In this document: positions 27,401 through 32,715 of the stretch, piece by piece | How the letters are laid out: each line of letters begins with the position of its first letter | Position numbering within the stretch: position 1 is the first letter of the stretch | NCBI RefSeq assembly: GCF_002910905.1 | Contig: NZ_NEUE01000239.1 | Span: 1-37,139 of the forward strand | Direction: 5' to 3' | DNA: 37,139 bases | Source: Streptomyces sp. SM11 | GTDB taxonomy: Bacteria > Actinomycetota > Actinomycetes > Streptomycetales > Streptomycetaceae | Translations under genes and position numbers: made by a program | Notes under the pieces: generated by a model | What the model saw: only the letters and a program-made list of their open reading frames with translations | Database searches by the model: none | Told to the model about the DNA's origin: nothing

Positions 27401-27921
27401 GCAGGGCGGTCGACCTGGCGACCCGTCCCTCCCGGTACTGCGCCGGGGAACCACGCCTGCCGGGAGCGATGTTGCTGATGCTGGACCGGATCACGGGCTA
27501 CTGGCCGGATGGCGGAAGCGCGGGGCTCGGTCGGCTGCGGTCGGAGAAGGACGTCCGCCCTGACGCCTGGTTCTTCCGTGCCCACTTCTTCCAGGACCCG
27601 GTGCAGCCGGGGTCGTTGGGCCTCGAGGCCATGTGTCAGCTGCTCCAGTTCCACCTGCTCGAACGGGGCGCGGCCGACGGTGTCGCGCGCCCGCGCTTCG
27701 AACCGGTGCTGCCCGGCCGCGAGGCGTCCTGGACCTACCGGGGGCAGATCACTCCGGCCAACCGGCTGATCCGGGTGGACATGGACATCGTGGAGAGCGG
27801 CACGGACGCGCGCGGCCCCTATGCGGTGGCGGACGCGTCGCTGTGGGGCGACGACACGTGCATCTACCGGGTGCGAGGGCTGGGGATGCGTGTGGTGCCG
27901 GAGGCGGCGCCCGTGGCGTGA
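21406..27921 (+). CDS. pfaC: PfaC-like synthase, KS-CLF-AT-DH-DH
   Basis: 2171 residues. KS about 1-440 with Cys193 (DAACASS), His328 (HATGT) and His364 (NVGHLL). A chain-length-factor-like KS follows, about 480-800, whose cysteine motif reads SAEEASG, with Glu640 at the cysteine position, so it cannot condense. AT about 870-1220 has GYSSGES with Ser963, the PfaB-like variant of GHSxGE, and AAHAPEL. The C-terminal 800 residues are two FabA-like dehydratases, each of two hotdogs: DH1 has His1435 in SWHLDS and His1648 in GHFKNDPCMPG, with Gln1662 where FabA has the acid; DH2 has a WYFEQN half without His and a second half with His2060 in AHFFQDP and Glu2074. These DHs dehydrate and isomerise to cis double bonds. 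The KS-CLF-AT-DH-DH order is that of myxobacterial Pfa3 without its terminal acylglycerolphosphate acyltransferase. The gene starts 40 bases after pfaA and is the last of the operon. Confidence 0.92.
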   Translation: MPVEPIAVVGRGCVLPGALDPDTFWENIAAGRVSLSAAPPGRWRLPRRWAMGTVDDHLDRTWTEVGGYVQGFGSVFDPGGFRIAPERIASLDPLFHWVLYGVRQALAEAGRTGPLPRGGLVLGNLSYPTSAGAAFAEHVWLSAQRPRLRDALLTGERRARPDARNRFSSGLPALLAARALGLGAGAWSLDAACASSLYAIKLACDRLHDGTADLMVAGAVSRPDPLFPQVGFCGLSATSRTGRSRPFHRDADGLVHGEGAGFVALMRLSGARAAGLPVLGVIRGVGLSNDGRGSGLISPSEEGQVRAMRLAYDRAGVAPESVSLVECHATGTPVGDAVEARGMARVFGAADDVPIGSAKSNVGHLLASAGVTGLLKVLGAMRAGVRPATLGAGRPLDVLAGTPLRVLTAPEEWVGPRRAAVSAFGFGGTNAHVIVDHPQDAPPSAAPGPARGSASGVRRADPAADAPPSDPVPDARESGTPVAIVAVGARVGEGTSTEDFRRAVLGGERRGPVVEIPVELTDLCFPPLGLERTVRHQLLVLEAAREAVRTVSLPRERTMVVIGTGVDPEVARAGARWRVPYWMEQSGVAPTGPSADLAREAFTPPMTAEGVVGSMPNLAANRISTQLDLGGPGFTVSAEEASGLVALELAARAVRSGEADAALVGATDLSCEAVHRAALRELGHGDEPGDAAVVLVLKPLDSARGAGDTVIALLDEGAADEPDMVIGDGPKAVSDPASVFGRAHAASGLVSVAVAALSLQHRAVPRAGEPADTAAVAHTARVVVEPLEGPAASVRLRAGDPRAWLRGRAPRLRVFSGADRREVLDALESGTESSVGPARLAFVVDGDTTPQDREEAAHRWLTRGGVRPADVFYRDGPVTGQTAFVYTNGSAAYPGMGHELMLACPSLGETVREKHRAVGTRLRSRVEPGVLGQIWSVAELAVLHTVFSRKVLGLRPDAALGYSSGESTALVALGAWPDASGLYEATRDSGLFTTELTGELRAVRRSWRRRGIQGSRWSSYLVGAPLEAVRAELAAEAAVHLMAVNAPGVCVIGGESRACAAVVARIGADRAIELDYDMAAHAPELAEVEEVWRATHRRHTVEVPGVRFYSGATGRAYRPTAERAAEAITAQGLGTIDFAATVEQAWADGVRIFVEHGPRRLCTGWIKRVLGDREHVAVALDVPGDTGLRHLCLAVGELVVAGVPVEADALFARLADAATEPPRPGPTVTVRVPPSPCLPPPLEPAVTVLPRAPELTPVPDRGPGRFAAPAEPGATGAGAVAARHSLRVAALHQEVMAAHTEAHQRFLRLSALALTALTAAGTTGTGPRPAPVRPLGLIAPRPLASPPVPAPKPGPTFDRAQLEHLAAREISTLFGPRFAEQDGYAVQTRMPGPPMLLADRVTGIDAVPAALTLPGPVRTDGRIWTETDVLPGSWHLDSTGRMPAGLLIEAGQADLLLLSWLGVDLLNRGERAYRLLGCEVAFHGSPPEAGDTLCFEIHIDGHAEADGVRLAFFHYDCYVDGELRLSVRKGQAGFFTPAELADSGGVRWDPAEHPPGDGLPLDPPAVRCERTRFGADRMRALSQGRPADCFGPGWEATAAHVRSPRLDEGRLRLLDEVTAFDPAGGPWGRGYLRAETSLSPDDWFFTGHFKNDPCMPGTLMLQGGLQAMAFYLTAMGFTLDRDGWRFEPVSDHPSTAVCRGQATPEGRRVVYELFVRGVSAGPIPTLHADILGSVDGAKAFLGRDMALRLVPDWPLSHWRHSGPPAVQTDGNPVPLPRLAGLTGHREEKPVAVAADGFPFDHASLLACAWGRPTEAFGAMYEPFDGMRRVARLPGPPYHFMSRIVAVDGPQAGMREGSVVVAEYDVPDRAWYFEQNGGRAMPFAVLTEIALQPCGWLASYVGSALTSGTDLLFRNLDGSGTVIGEVTPATRTVRTRAELTRVSCSGDMIIESFRVTCTADDAPMFELSTVFGYFPRSAFENQQGLATSADDRTRLDEPCGRAVDLATRPSRYCAGEPRLPGAMLLMLDRITGYWPDGGSAGLGRLRSEKDVRPDAWFFRAHFFQDPVQPGSLGLEAMCQLLQFHLLERGAADGVARPRFEPVLPGREASWTYRGQITPANRLIRVDMDIVESGTDARGPYAVADASLWGDDTCIYRVRGLGMRVVPEAAPVA

Positions 27922-28147
27922 GACGCTCCGCCGCCACGTGTCCCCGCCCTCGTGCCGGGATCCTGCTGGACCGTCTCCGCCGACGACCGAACAGCAAGCG
28001 AATCGGGTATCGCCTTCCCGATCCCCGTACTGGACGACAACGGCGGATGCACCTGACTCGGGGCTTTGAAATCCTCGGCCGGCACGACATCAACCGGTTC
28101 CGCGCGGAGGTTGTCGCGCTTGCGGGGGAATACGGTTCGCCGGAAGC

Positions 28148-28318
28148 GACCTGCTGCGCTGCGCGGCGTGTGATGGTTCGATCATGGAGGCACACCCCCC
28201 AGGGCATTGGGCACCCGATCCGCCGAGAGCGGTGTACCAGTGCGTAGACAGCGGCTGCGCGACGATCCGGGCACCCGTGCGGGTGATCGACCGCGAACTG
28301 GGCATCGAGGAGGAGTGA
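28148..28318 (+). pseudogene. possible remnant of a zinc-ribbon protein (recombinase-like tail)
   Basis: One frame reads DLLRCAACDGSI, an ATG at 28184, then 44 codons to TGA: AVYQCVDSGC followed by ATIRAPVRVIDRELGIEEE. The CxxC...CxxxxC spacing with LLRC at the start looks like the zinc beta-ribbon of large serine recombinases, where LLxCxxC is followed by YxCxxxxxxC. No recombinase catalytic domain precedes it; an upstream frame (RHDINRFRAEVVALAGEYGS) would need a shift to join it. The rest of 27922-28440 shows a weak hairpin (ATCGGG and CCCGAT at 28002-28022) that could end the Pfa operon, and no other gene. Alternatively the 44-codon frame is a real small zinc protein. Confidence 0.3.
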
Positions 28319-28440
28319 ACGCGGGTACGTCAGTGGCCCGGGCCGTCGCGACAGCCGAAGGTGTCCGCGTTCCGGGACAGTCGGTGTAAAGCGCCTCACA
28401 GACCGGGCACCTCGGGCCGGACTTACGGGATCATGACCCG

Positions 28441-29157
28441 ATGGACGCTCGTTTCCTCGGCATCGCCGAGCTGACCGAAGCCCCGTCCGTGGCGGTCGTG
28501 GTGGATGTCATGCGCGCTTACACGGTGGCCGCCTGGGCCTTCGACCGGGGGGCGGAGAAGATCGTGCTCGCCGAGTCGCTGGACGACGCCCTGGCCCTCA
28601 AGGCCCGCCACCCCGAGTGGGTGATGCTCAAGGACGGTCCGCCGGCTCCCGGCTTCGACGCCGTCAACTCACCGGGCCTGCTGCGCTCCGTCGACCTCGG
28701 CGGACGGACCGTCGTACAGAAGACCACGGCGGGAACGGTCGGTGCCCTCGCGGTCAAGGAGGCCTCGCTGGTGCGGTGCGCCGGCTTCATGGTGGCGGAG
28801 GCGACGGCCCGGATCCTGCGCCACCGTGCGTGCGACGCCGTCACGTTCGTGGTCACCGGCGACGAGGGGCGTGCCGAGGAGGATCTGGCGTGCGCTCAGT
28901 ACATCGCGCAGAGGACCACCGGGGCCGGGACGGACGCGACCGCGTTCCTGCGCCGCGCCGGCGAGTCACGCGCCGCCGCCGAACTGACGGAGGGGGTACG
29001 GCAAGGAGCCCAATCCGATGACGTCGCGCTCTGTCTTGAGCTCGACCGGTCCCCCTTCGCCATGGTCGCGACCTTGGAGGACTCGCTGATGGTCCTCCGC
29101 CCGCGCGCCGTGCCCGACCTCCGGGCAACGCCCAACCACCTTCACCCGGCAGGGTAG
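28441..29157 (+). CDS. 2-phosphosulfolactate phosphatase family protein (ComB-like)
   Basis: 238 residues of the ComB family: VAVVVDVMRAYTVAAWAFDRGAE near the N-terminus, followed by the motif FDAVNSPGLLRSVDLGGRTV, then KTTAGTVGAL and a C-terminal half ending in the region CAQYIAQR. In methanogens ComB removes phosphate from 2-phosphosulfolactate on the way to coenzyme M; in bacteria homologues are widespread and mostly of unknown substrate. No other sulfolactate gene is in the window, so the physiological reaction is open. It is monocistronic by position: the next gene to the right is on the opposite strand. A dyad CGGG-N7-CCCG overlaps the bases just before the ATG, and no clear Shine-Dalgarno is seen. 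Confidence 0.8.
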   Translation: MDARFLGIAELTEAPSVAVVVDVMRAYTVAAWAFDRGAEKIVLAESLDDALALKARHPEWVMLKDGPPAPGFDAVNSPGLLRSVDLGGRTVVQKTTAGTVGALAVKEASLVRCAGFMVAEATARILRHRACDAVTFVVTGDEGRAEEDLACAQYIAQRTTGAGTDATAFLRRAGESRAAAELTEGVRQGAQSDDVALCLELDRSPFAMVATLEDSLMVLRPRAVPDLRATPNHLHPAG

Positions 29158-29247
29158 ACGGAGCAGCACCCGGCACCCCGTGGCGTACGCCCAGCCGCAC
29201 CGGATGCCCCCAAGACGGCCATGCCTCTCCAGCATGCCGGTGCGACG

Positions 29248-29460
29248 TCAGGCAGACGGGGTCACCGGTGGGATCTCGGCGATCAGAGCCTCGACGAGAG
29301 TTGCGGCCTCGTCGCGGATCGGGCGGACGGCGGCCACGCCCTGGCCCGCGGGGCACTCCGGCTTCCGGTCGAGGCGGCGCTTGCCGGGGAAGGCGGGGCA
29401 GGTGTCGCCGCAGCCCATGGCGACAAGGCCCCGTGACGCGGCGCGACCGGTCGGCGATCC
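29248..29460 (-). pseudogene. arsC fragment (LMW-phosphatase-type arsenate reductase, C-terminal half only)
   Basis: About 70 codons read GLVAMGCGDTCPAFPGK, then PAGQGVAAVRPIRDEAATLV and ALIAEI. This is the C-terminal half of thioredoxin/mycothiol-linked ArsC, whose consensus is VTMGCGDxCPxxPGxxxxDWxLxDPAGxxxxxVRxIRDEI. The N-terminal phosphate loop (CxxNxxRS) is missing and the usual YxDW is KRRLDR, so the fragment is both truncated and drifting. The frame continues upstream into the end of the acetyltransferase gene without a start for a full enzyme. It indicates that the neighbouring ars genes once had their own arsenate reductase. Confidence 0.7.
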
Positions 29461-29491
29461 CGTACGCGCGACCGTGCGGGAGAGCCGGCCG

Positions 29492-30007
29492 TCACGTGAT
29501 GGCGGGGCTGCGGCGCTCGACGAGAACGACATCGCGCCACACTCCGCGCCTGCGACCGATCCGCTCCCGGATGCCGACGACCCGGAAACCGGCCCGCTCG
29601 TGAACGGTGAGGCTTGCGGTGTTCTCCGGGAAGATCCCGGACTGGATGGTCCAGATGCCGGCCTGCTCCGTGGAGTCGACCAGCGCCTTCAGCAGAGCGG
29701 AAGCGATCCCGCGGCCGCGTGCGCCGGGGTCGACATAGACCGAGTGCTCGACGACACCCGCGTACGCGCACCGGTCGGACACCCAGCTCGCCGCCACCCA
29801 GCCCAGCACCGCACCGTCCCCACCGAGGGCGACGAAGCGGTGGCCGGGCAGTTTCGCGGCGTCGAAGCCCTCCCAGTCGGGCGGGTCGGTCTCGAAGGTG
29901 GCGTCGCCCTCGTCGATGCCCGCCCGGTAGATGGCCAGCACCTGCTCGGCGTGGACCGCCGTCAGCGGCACGACCACGACGCTCGACACCCCGCTCACCC
30001 CGCTCAC
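29492..30007 (-). CDS. arsN: GNAT acetyltransferase of the ArsN/phosphinothricin acetyltransferase type
   Basis: About 171 residues from a GTG at 30007; nearby in-frame GTGs at 29998 and 29989 are alternatives. The family blocks of phosphinothricin/arsinothricin N-acetyltransferases are clear: IYRAGIDEGDATFET at the N-terminus, GWVAASWVSDRCAYAGVVEHSVYV, the acetyl-CoA loop DPGARGRGIASALL, then GIFPENTASLTVHERAGFR and WRDVVLVER at the end. Such enzymes acetylate the amino group of phosphinothricin, methionine sulfoximine or, for ArsN1, the arsenic-containing antibiotic arsinothricin. The gene begins 20 bases after the ArsR stop, so it is in the arsR transcript, which favours the ArsN role over a generic PAT. 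The substrate is inferred from context, not demonstrated. Confidence 0.78.
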   Translation of the reverse strand: MSGVSGVSSVVVVPLTAVHAEQVLAIYRAGIDEGDATFETDPPDWEGFDAAKLPGHRFVALGGDGAVLGWVAASWVSDRCAYAGVVEHSVYVDPGARGRGIASALLKALVDSTEQAGIWTIQSGIFPENTASLTVHERAGFRVVGIRERIGRRRGVWRDVVLVERRSPAIT

Positions 30008-30027
30008 CGCGCTCCCGGTCCCGGCGA

Positions 30028-30402
30028 TCAGGCGGCGGCGCGCAACGTCAGCAGCCGGCCCATCCCGGCGAGCACCGACGGTTCGACCCGGTAGTAGACC
30101 CAGGTGCCGCGCCGCTCGGACGTCAGGAGCCCGGCCTCCTTCAACTTCTTCAAGTGGTGGGACACGGTGGGCTGGGAAACGCCGACATCGGAGATGTCGC
30201 ACACGCACGCCTCGCCGCCCTCGTGCGAGGCCACGGCGGAGAACAGCCGCAGGCGCACCGGGTCGCCGAGGGCCTTGAACATCCGCGCGGCCGTCTGCGC
30301 CTCGTCCACGGTCATCGGGCGCTCGGTCAGGGGAGGGCAGCACGGCACCACGCCTCCGCCGTCGGCGGGCTCGGTCAGCGGCAGCACCTTCGCATTCGAC
30401 AT
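30028..30402 (-). CDS. arsR: ArsR/SmtB family metalloregulator
   Basis: 124 residues with a winged helix: MFKALGDPVRLRLFSAVASH, the ACVCDI element at residues 65-70 (the ELCVCDL arsenic site with Cys66 and Cys68), VSQPTVSHHLKKLKEAGLL as the recognition helix, and RGTWVYYRV as the wing. An additional Cys21-Cys22 pair lies in the N-terminal arm (VVPCCPPL). The Cys66/Cys68 pair is that of As(III)-responsive ArsR repressors. It is expected to repress its own operon (with the acetyltransferase) and the divergent flavoprotein by binding the 5-4-5 dyads in the 234-base gap between them; one dyad begins only 10 bases before its own ATG. The ATG at 30402 was chosen from the family length. Confidence 0.9.
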   Translation of the reverse strand: MSNAKVLPLTEPADGGGVVPCCPPLTERPMTVDEAQTAARMFKALGDPVRLRLFSAVASHEGGEACVCDISDVGVSQPTVSHHLKKLKEAGLLTSERRGTWVYYRVEPSVLAGMGRLLTLRAAA

Positions 30403-30411
30403 ACGTCTATG

Positions 30412-30425
30412 TTGACACACGTCAA
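30412..30425. promoter_or_regulatory. ArsR-type dyad 1, in front of arsR
   Basis: TTGAC-ACAC-GTCAA, a perfect 5-4-5 inverted repeat starting 10 bases upstream of the arsR ATG. Position and symmetry fit an autoregulatory operator. Confidence 0.6.
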
Positions 30426-30558
30426 ACCAGGGCGACCGGGCGCCTGCGCGCGGGCGAGGGCGACCGGGGGCCGGCGGGGCGAGTTCCGGCCGGGCAGCAC
30501 CGATAGCGGCCCCCTGGGGCACACCGCACGACCTCCACCATGCCGACGCACCCCTATG

Positions 30559-30572
30559 TTGACGTCCATCGA
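30559..30572. promoter_or_regulatory. ArsR-type half-conserved dyad 2
   Basis: TTGAC-GTCC-ATCGA shares the left arm and spacing of dyad 1, preceded in both cases by TATG. It lies 65 bases upstream of the flavoprotein start. Confidence 0.4.
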
Positions 30573-30602
30573 TATAAGTGCCACCCTGGGTGGCGTAAGC
30601 CA

Positions 30603-30616
30603 TCGACAGATGTCGA
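30603..30616. promoter_or_regulatory. ArsR-type dyad 3, in front of the flavoprotein gene
   Basis: TCGAC-AGAT-GTCGA, a perfect 5-4-5 inverted repeat of the same architecture, 20 bases before the GTG of the flavoprotein gene. It would cover the 5' end of its message. Confidence 0.5.
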
Positions 30617-30636
30617 AACAAGCAGGAGTCGCAGCC

Positions 30637-32046
30637 GTGAACACGCCCGCCATCACCGAACTGCCCGTCGTCGTGATCGGAGCCGGGCCCGTCGGTCTCG
30701 CCGCCGCCGCCCATCTGATCGACCGGGGCATCGAGCCCCTGATCCTGGAAGCCGGGGCCACCGCCGGCGCCGCTGTGCGCGACTGGGCGCACGTGCGCCT
30801 CTTCTCGACCTGGGGCGAGGTCGTCGACCCGGCCGCCGAGAAGCTGCTGGCCCCCACCGGCTGGACCCGCCCCGACCCGGACACATATCCCTCCGGCGGG
30901 GACTGGGCCGAGCGGTATCTGCAGCCGCTCGCCGACGTGCTCGGCGAGCGGGTCCGCCTCGACGCCCGGGTCACCGGCGTCTCCCGCGCCGGCCGCGACC
31001 GGATCGTGGACGCCGACCGCGACCAGCAGCCGTTCACCGTGCACATCACCCACGCCGACGGCCACGAGGAGCGGGTCCTCGCCCGCGCCGTCATCGACGC
31101 CTCGGGCACCTGGACCACCCCGAGCCCCGCCGGCGCCTCCGGCCTGCCCGCCCTCGGCGAGAAGGCCGCGGCCGACCGGATCACCTACCGCGTCCCCGAC
31201 CTCAAGAACCCGGCCGTGCGTGCCCGATACGCGGGGCGCCGCACCGCCGTCATCGGCTCCGGGGCCTCCGCCTTCACCGCCCTCGCCCACCTCGCCCACC
31301 TCGCCACGTCCGACGACGGCGCGGGCACCAAGACCGTGTGGGTCCTGCGCCGCGGCATCTCCGGCTCCACCTTCGGCGGCGGCAGCGCCGACCAGCTGCC
31401 CGCCCGCGGGGCCCTGGGGCTCGCGGCGAAGGCCGCCGTCGACGAGGGACACGCGGACGCGGTCACCGGCTTCCGCACCGAAGCGATCGAACGCGACCCC
31501 GACGGCCGCCTGGTCCTGGTGGGCGAGGACGGGCACCGCCTGGACGCCGTCGACGAAGTCATCGTGCTGACCGGCCTCCGCCCCGACCTCGGATTCCTCG
31601 ACGAGCTCCGCCTCGGGCTCGACGAACGGCTCCAGGCCCCCACCGAGCTCGCCCCGCTGATCGACCCCAACCAGCACTCCTGCGGCACCGTCTACCCGCA
31701 CGGCCACCGCGAACTCTCCCACCCCGAAACCGAGGTCTACCTCGTCGGCATGAAGTCCTACGGCCGCGCCCCGACCTTCCTCGCCATGACCGGCTACGAG
31801 CAGGTCCGCTCCGTCGCCGCCGCCCTTGCCGGAGACCTCGAAGCCGCCGACCGCGTCGAACTCACGCTCCCCGAAACCGGAGTCTGCGGCGGGGCAGGCC
31901 TCTTCGACGACCCGACCCCCGTAAAGGCCGACACCGGAGGCTGCTGCGCGACCCCGGAACCCGCCCTGGTCCAGCTCGGCGCGGACGCACCGGCCGCTGC
32001 CGTAGCCCTGGACGAAGCACCGGCGGGCGGCAGCTGCGGCTCATAA
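30637..32046 (+). CDS. arsO: ArsO-like FAD/NAD(P)-dependent flavoprotein with cysteine-rich tail
   Basis: 469 residues from the GTG at 30637, preceded by AGGAG eight bases away; an in-frame ATG at 30610 lacks a ribosome site. The FAD fold opens with VVVIGAGPVGLAAAAHL (GAGPVG at 15-20), a second Rossmann fold has AVIGSGASAFTALAHL, and EVIVLTGLRPDLGF precedes the C-terminal part. The tail is unusual: TGVCGG, TGGCCAT and GGSCGS place four cysteines in the last 50 residues, suggesting a thiolate metal or As(III) site. Proteins of this type accompany arsR in actinobacterial arsenic islands and are named ArsO; the reaction is not firmly known. It is divergent from arsR and shares its operator region. 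No arsenite pump is next to it, which makes the resistance role incomplete here. Confidence 0.8.
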   Translation: MNTPAITELPVVVIGAGPVGLAAAAHLIDRGIEPLILEAGATAGAAVRDWAHVRLFSTWGEVVDPAAEKLLAPTGWTRPDPDTYPSGGDWAERYLQPLADVLGERVRLDARVTGVSRAGRDRIVDADRDQQPFTVHITHADGHEERVLARAVIDASGTWTTPSPAGASGLPALGEKAAADRITYRVPDLKNPAVRARYAGRRTAVIGSGASAFTALAHLAHLATSDDGAGTKTVWVLRRGISGSTFGGGSADQLPARGALGLAAKAAVDEGHADAVTGFRTEAIERDPDGRLVLVGEDGHRLDAVDEVIVLTGLRPDLGFLDELRLGLDERLQAPTELAPLIDPNQHSCGTVYPHGHRELSHPETEVYLVGMKSYGRAPTFLAMTGYEQVRSVAAALAGDLEAADRVELTLPETGVCGGAGLFDDPTPVKADTGGCCATPEPALVQLGADAPAAAVALDEAPAGGSCGS

Positions 32047-32080
32047 CCGGCCTGCCGCACCACCGATCGCTTCGCGCCGG

Positions 32081-32112
32081 CTGACCGGCTGACCGGCCGG
32101 TCAGCCGGTCAG
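32081..32112. terminator. 32-bp perfect palindrome between converging genes
   Basis: The 16-base arm CTGACCGGCTGACCGG is followed immediately by its exact reverse complement. It lies 34 bases after the flavoprotein stop and runs over the stop codon (32109-32111) of the converging DUF4396 gene. It would fold into a very stable hairpin on either transcript, so a bidirectional terminator is the likely role. The arm itself is built from a repeated CTGACCGG unit. Confidence 0.75.
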
Positions 32113-32630
32113 TGGTAGGCGTGGACGACGGCGTGGCCCTTGCCGCGGCCGATCATCCACTTGTTGACCGGGGTCGTGATCACAAAGGCCACGGCGAAGC
32201 CGCCCAGCAGCGCTGTCCAGAACAGCGCGTCCGACAGGTGGGCGTCCAGCGCGCCGGGCGTCAGGGCGATGATGGCGTTGTCGACGAACTCCATCACCGC
32301 GATCGAGACGGTGTCGGCGGCCAGCGCCACCTTCAGGGCGGCCTTGAGGCCCAGACCCGCCCCGCGGACCGCGAACAGCGTGAACGAGTAGCCGAACACG
32401 AACGCCAGGGCGATCGCCAGGACCATCGTCTGAACGTTGCCCCACATCAGGGCGGTGCCGATGACCATGCCGAGGATCTCACCGATCGCACAGCCGGTCA
32501 GACAGTGCAGCGTGGCCTTCGCGGCAGCCCACCACGTCACCCCGCCCTTCCCCGGGCCGCCGTGCCCCCCGTCCGCCCGCCACTCCCCGTGGTCATGGGC
32601 GGTACCGGTGTGGTGCGTACCGTGATCCAT
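32109..32630 (-). CDS. DUF4396 membrane protein with histidine-rich N-terminus
   Basis: 173 residues. The cytosolic start is rich in histidine (MDHGTHHTGTAHDHGEW, then GGHGG), followed by the family hallmark ATLHCLTGCAIGEILGM with Cys43 and Cys47, and about four hydrophobic segments (MVLAIALAFVFGYSFTLFAV, then the regions of SIAVMEFVDNAIIAL and LFWTALLGGFAVAFVI). DUF4396 proteins are small integral membrane proteins without an established activity. The His-rich start, the CxxxC pair in the first helix and the CsoR-type dyad 55 bases upstream together suggest copper binding or efflux. It is convergent with the flavoprotein gene and overlaps the palindromic terminator. The APC permease gene lies upstream on the same strand, with the copper dyad in between. 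Confidence 0.85.
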   Translation of the reverse strand: MDHGTHHTGTAHDHGEWRADGGHGGPGKGGVTWWAAAKATLHCLTGCAIGEILGMVIGTALMWGNVQTMVLAIALAFVFGYSFTLFAVRGAGLGLKAALKVALAADTVSIAVMEFVDNAIIALTPGALDAHLSDALFWTALLGGFAVAFVITTPVNKWMIGRGKGHAVVHAYH

Positions 32631-32684
32631 GGTCGTGATCTCCCGTACCGTCCGGTGTCATCCCGCCGATCCACACAACAACCT

Positions 32685-32701
32685 ATACCCCACAAGGGTA
32701 T
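32685..32701. promoter_or_regulatory. CsoR-type copper operator candidate
   Basis: ATACCC-CACAA-GGGTAT, an exact 6-5-6 dyad containing TACCC-N5-GGGTA, the form I recall for CsoR operators in Streptomyces. It is 55 bases upstream of the DUF4396 start, in an A/T-rich patch (ACCTATACCC to TATTAATT), and 15 bases after the end of the permease gene. CsoR would repress until Cu(I) binds. Confidence 0.6.
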
Positions 32702-32715
32702 TAATTCTCGGCGGA

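Noticed and set aside
20893..27654. 2253-codon open frame on the minus strand opposite the PfaC-like gene
   Set aside because: Low-complexity Arg/Gly/Pro translation, no ribosome site or motif, and fully covered by a domain-rich gene on the other strand.
15282..27921. Enediyne-type or ordinary modular type I PKS
   Set aside because: PfaD, the CLF-like KS, the GYSxGE acyltransferase and tandem FabA-like dehydratases identify a Pfa-type lipid synthase instead.
29492..30343. 283-residue version of the acetyltransferase
   Set aside because: The extra N-terminal 112 residues are the ArsR gene read in another frame; the GNAT homology starts after 30007.
30028..31722. Long minus-strand frame that would extend ArsR N-terminally to 564 residues
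   Set aside because: The upstream part is antisense to the flavoprotein and crosses the operator region; ArsR proteins are about 100-125 residues and the ATG at 30402 fits.
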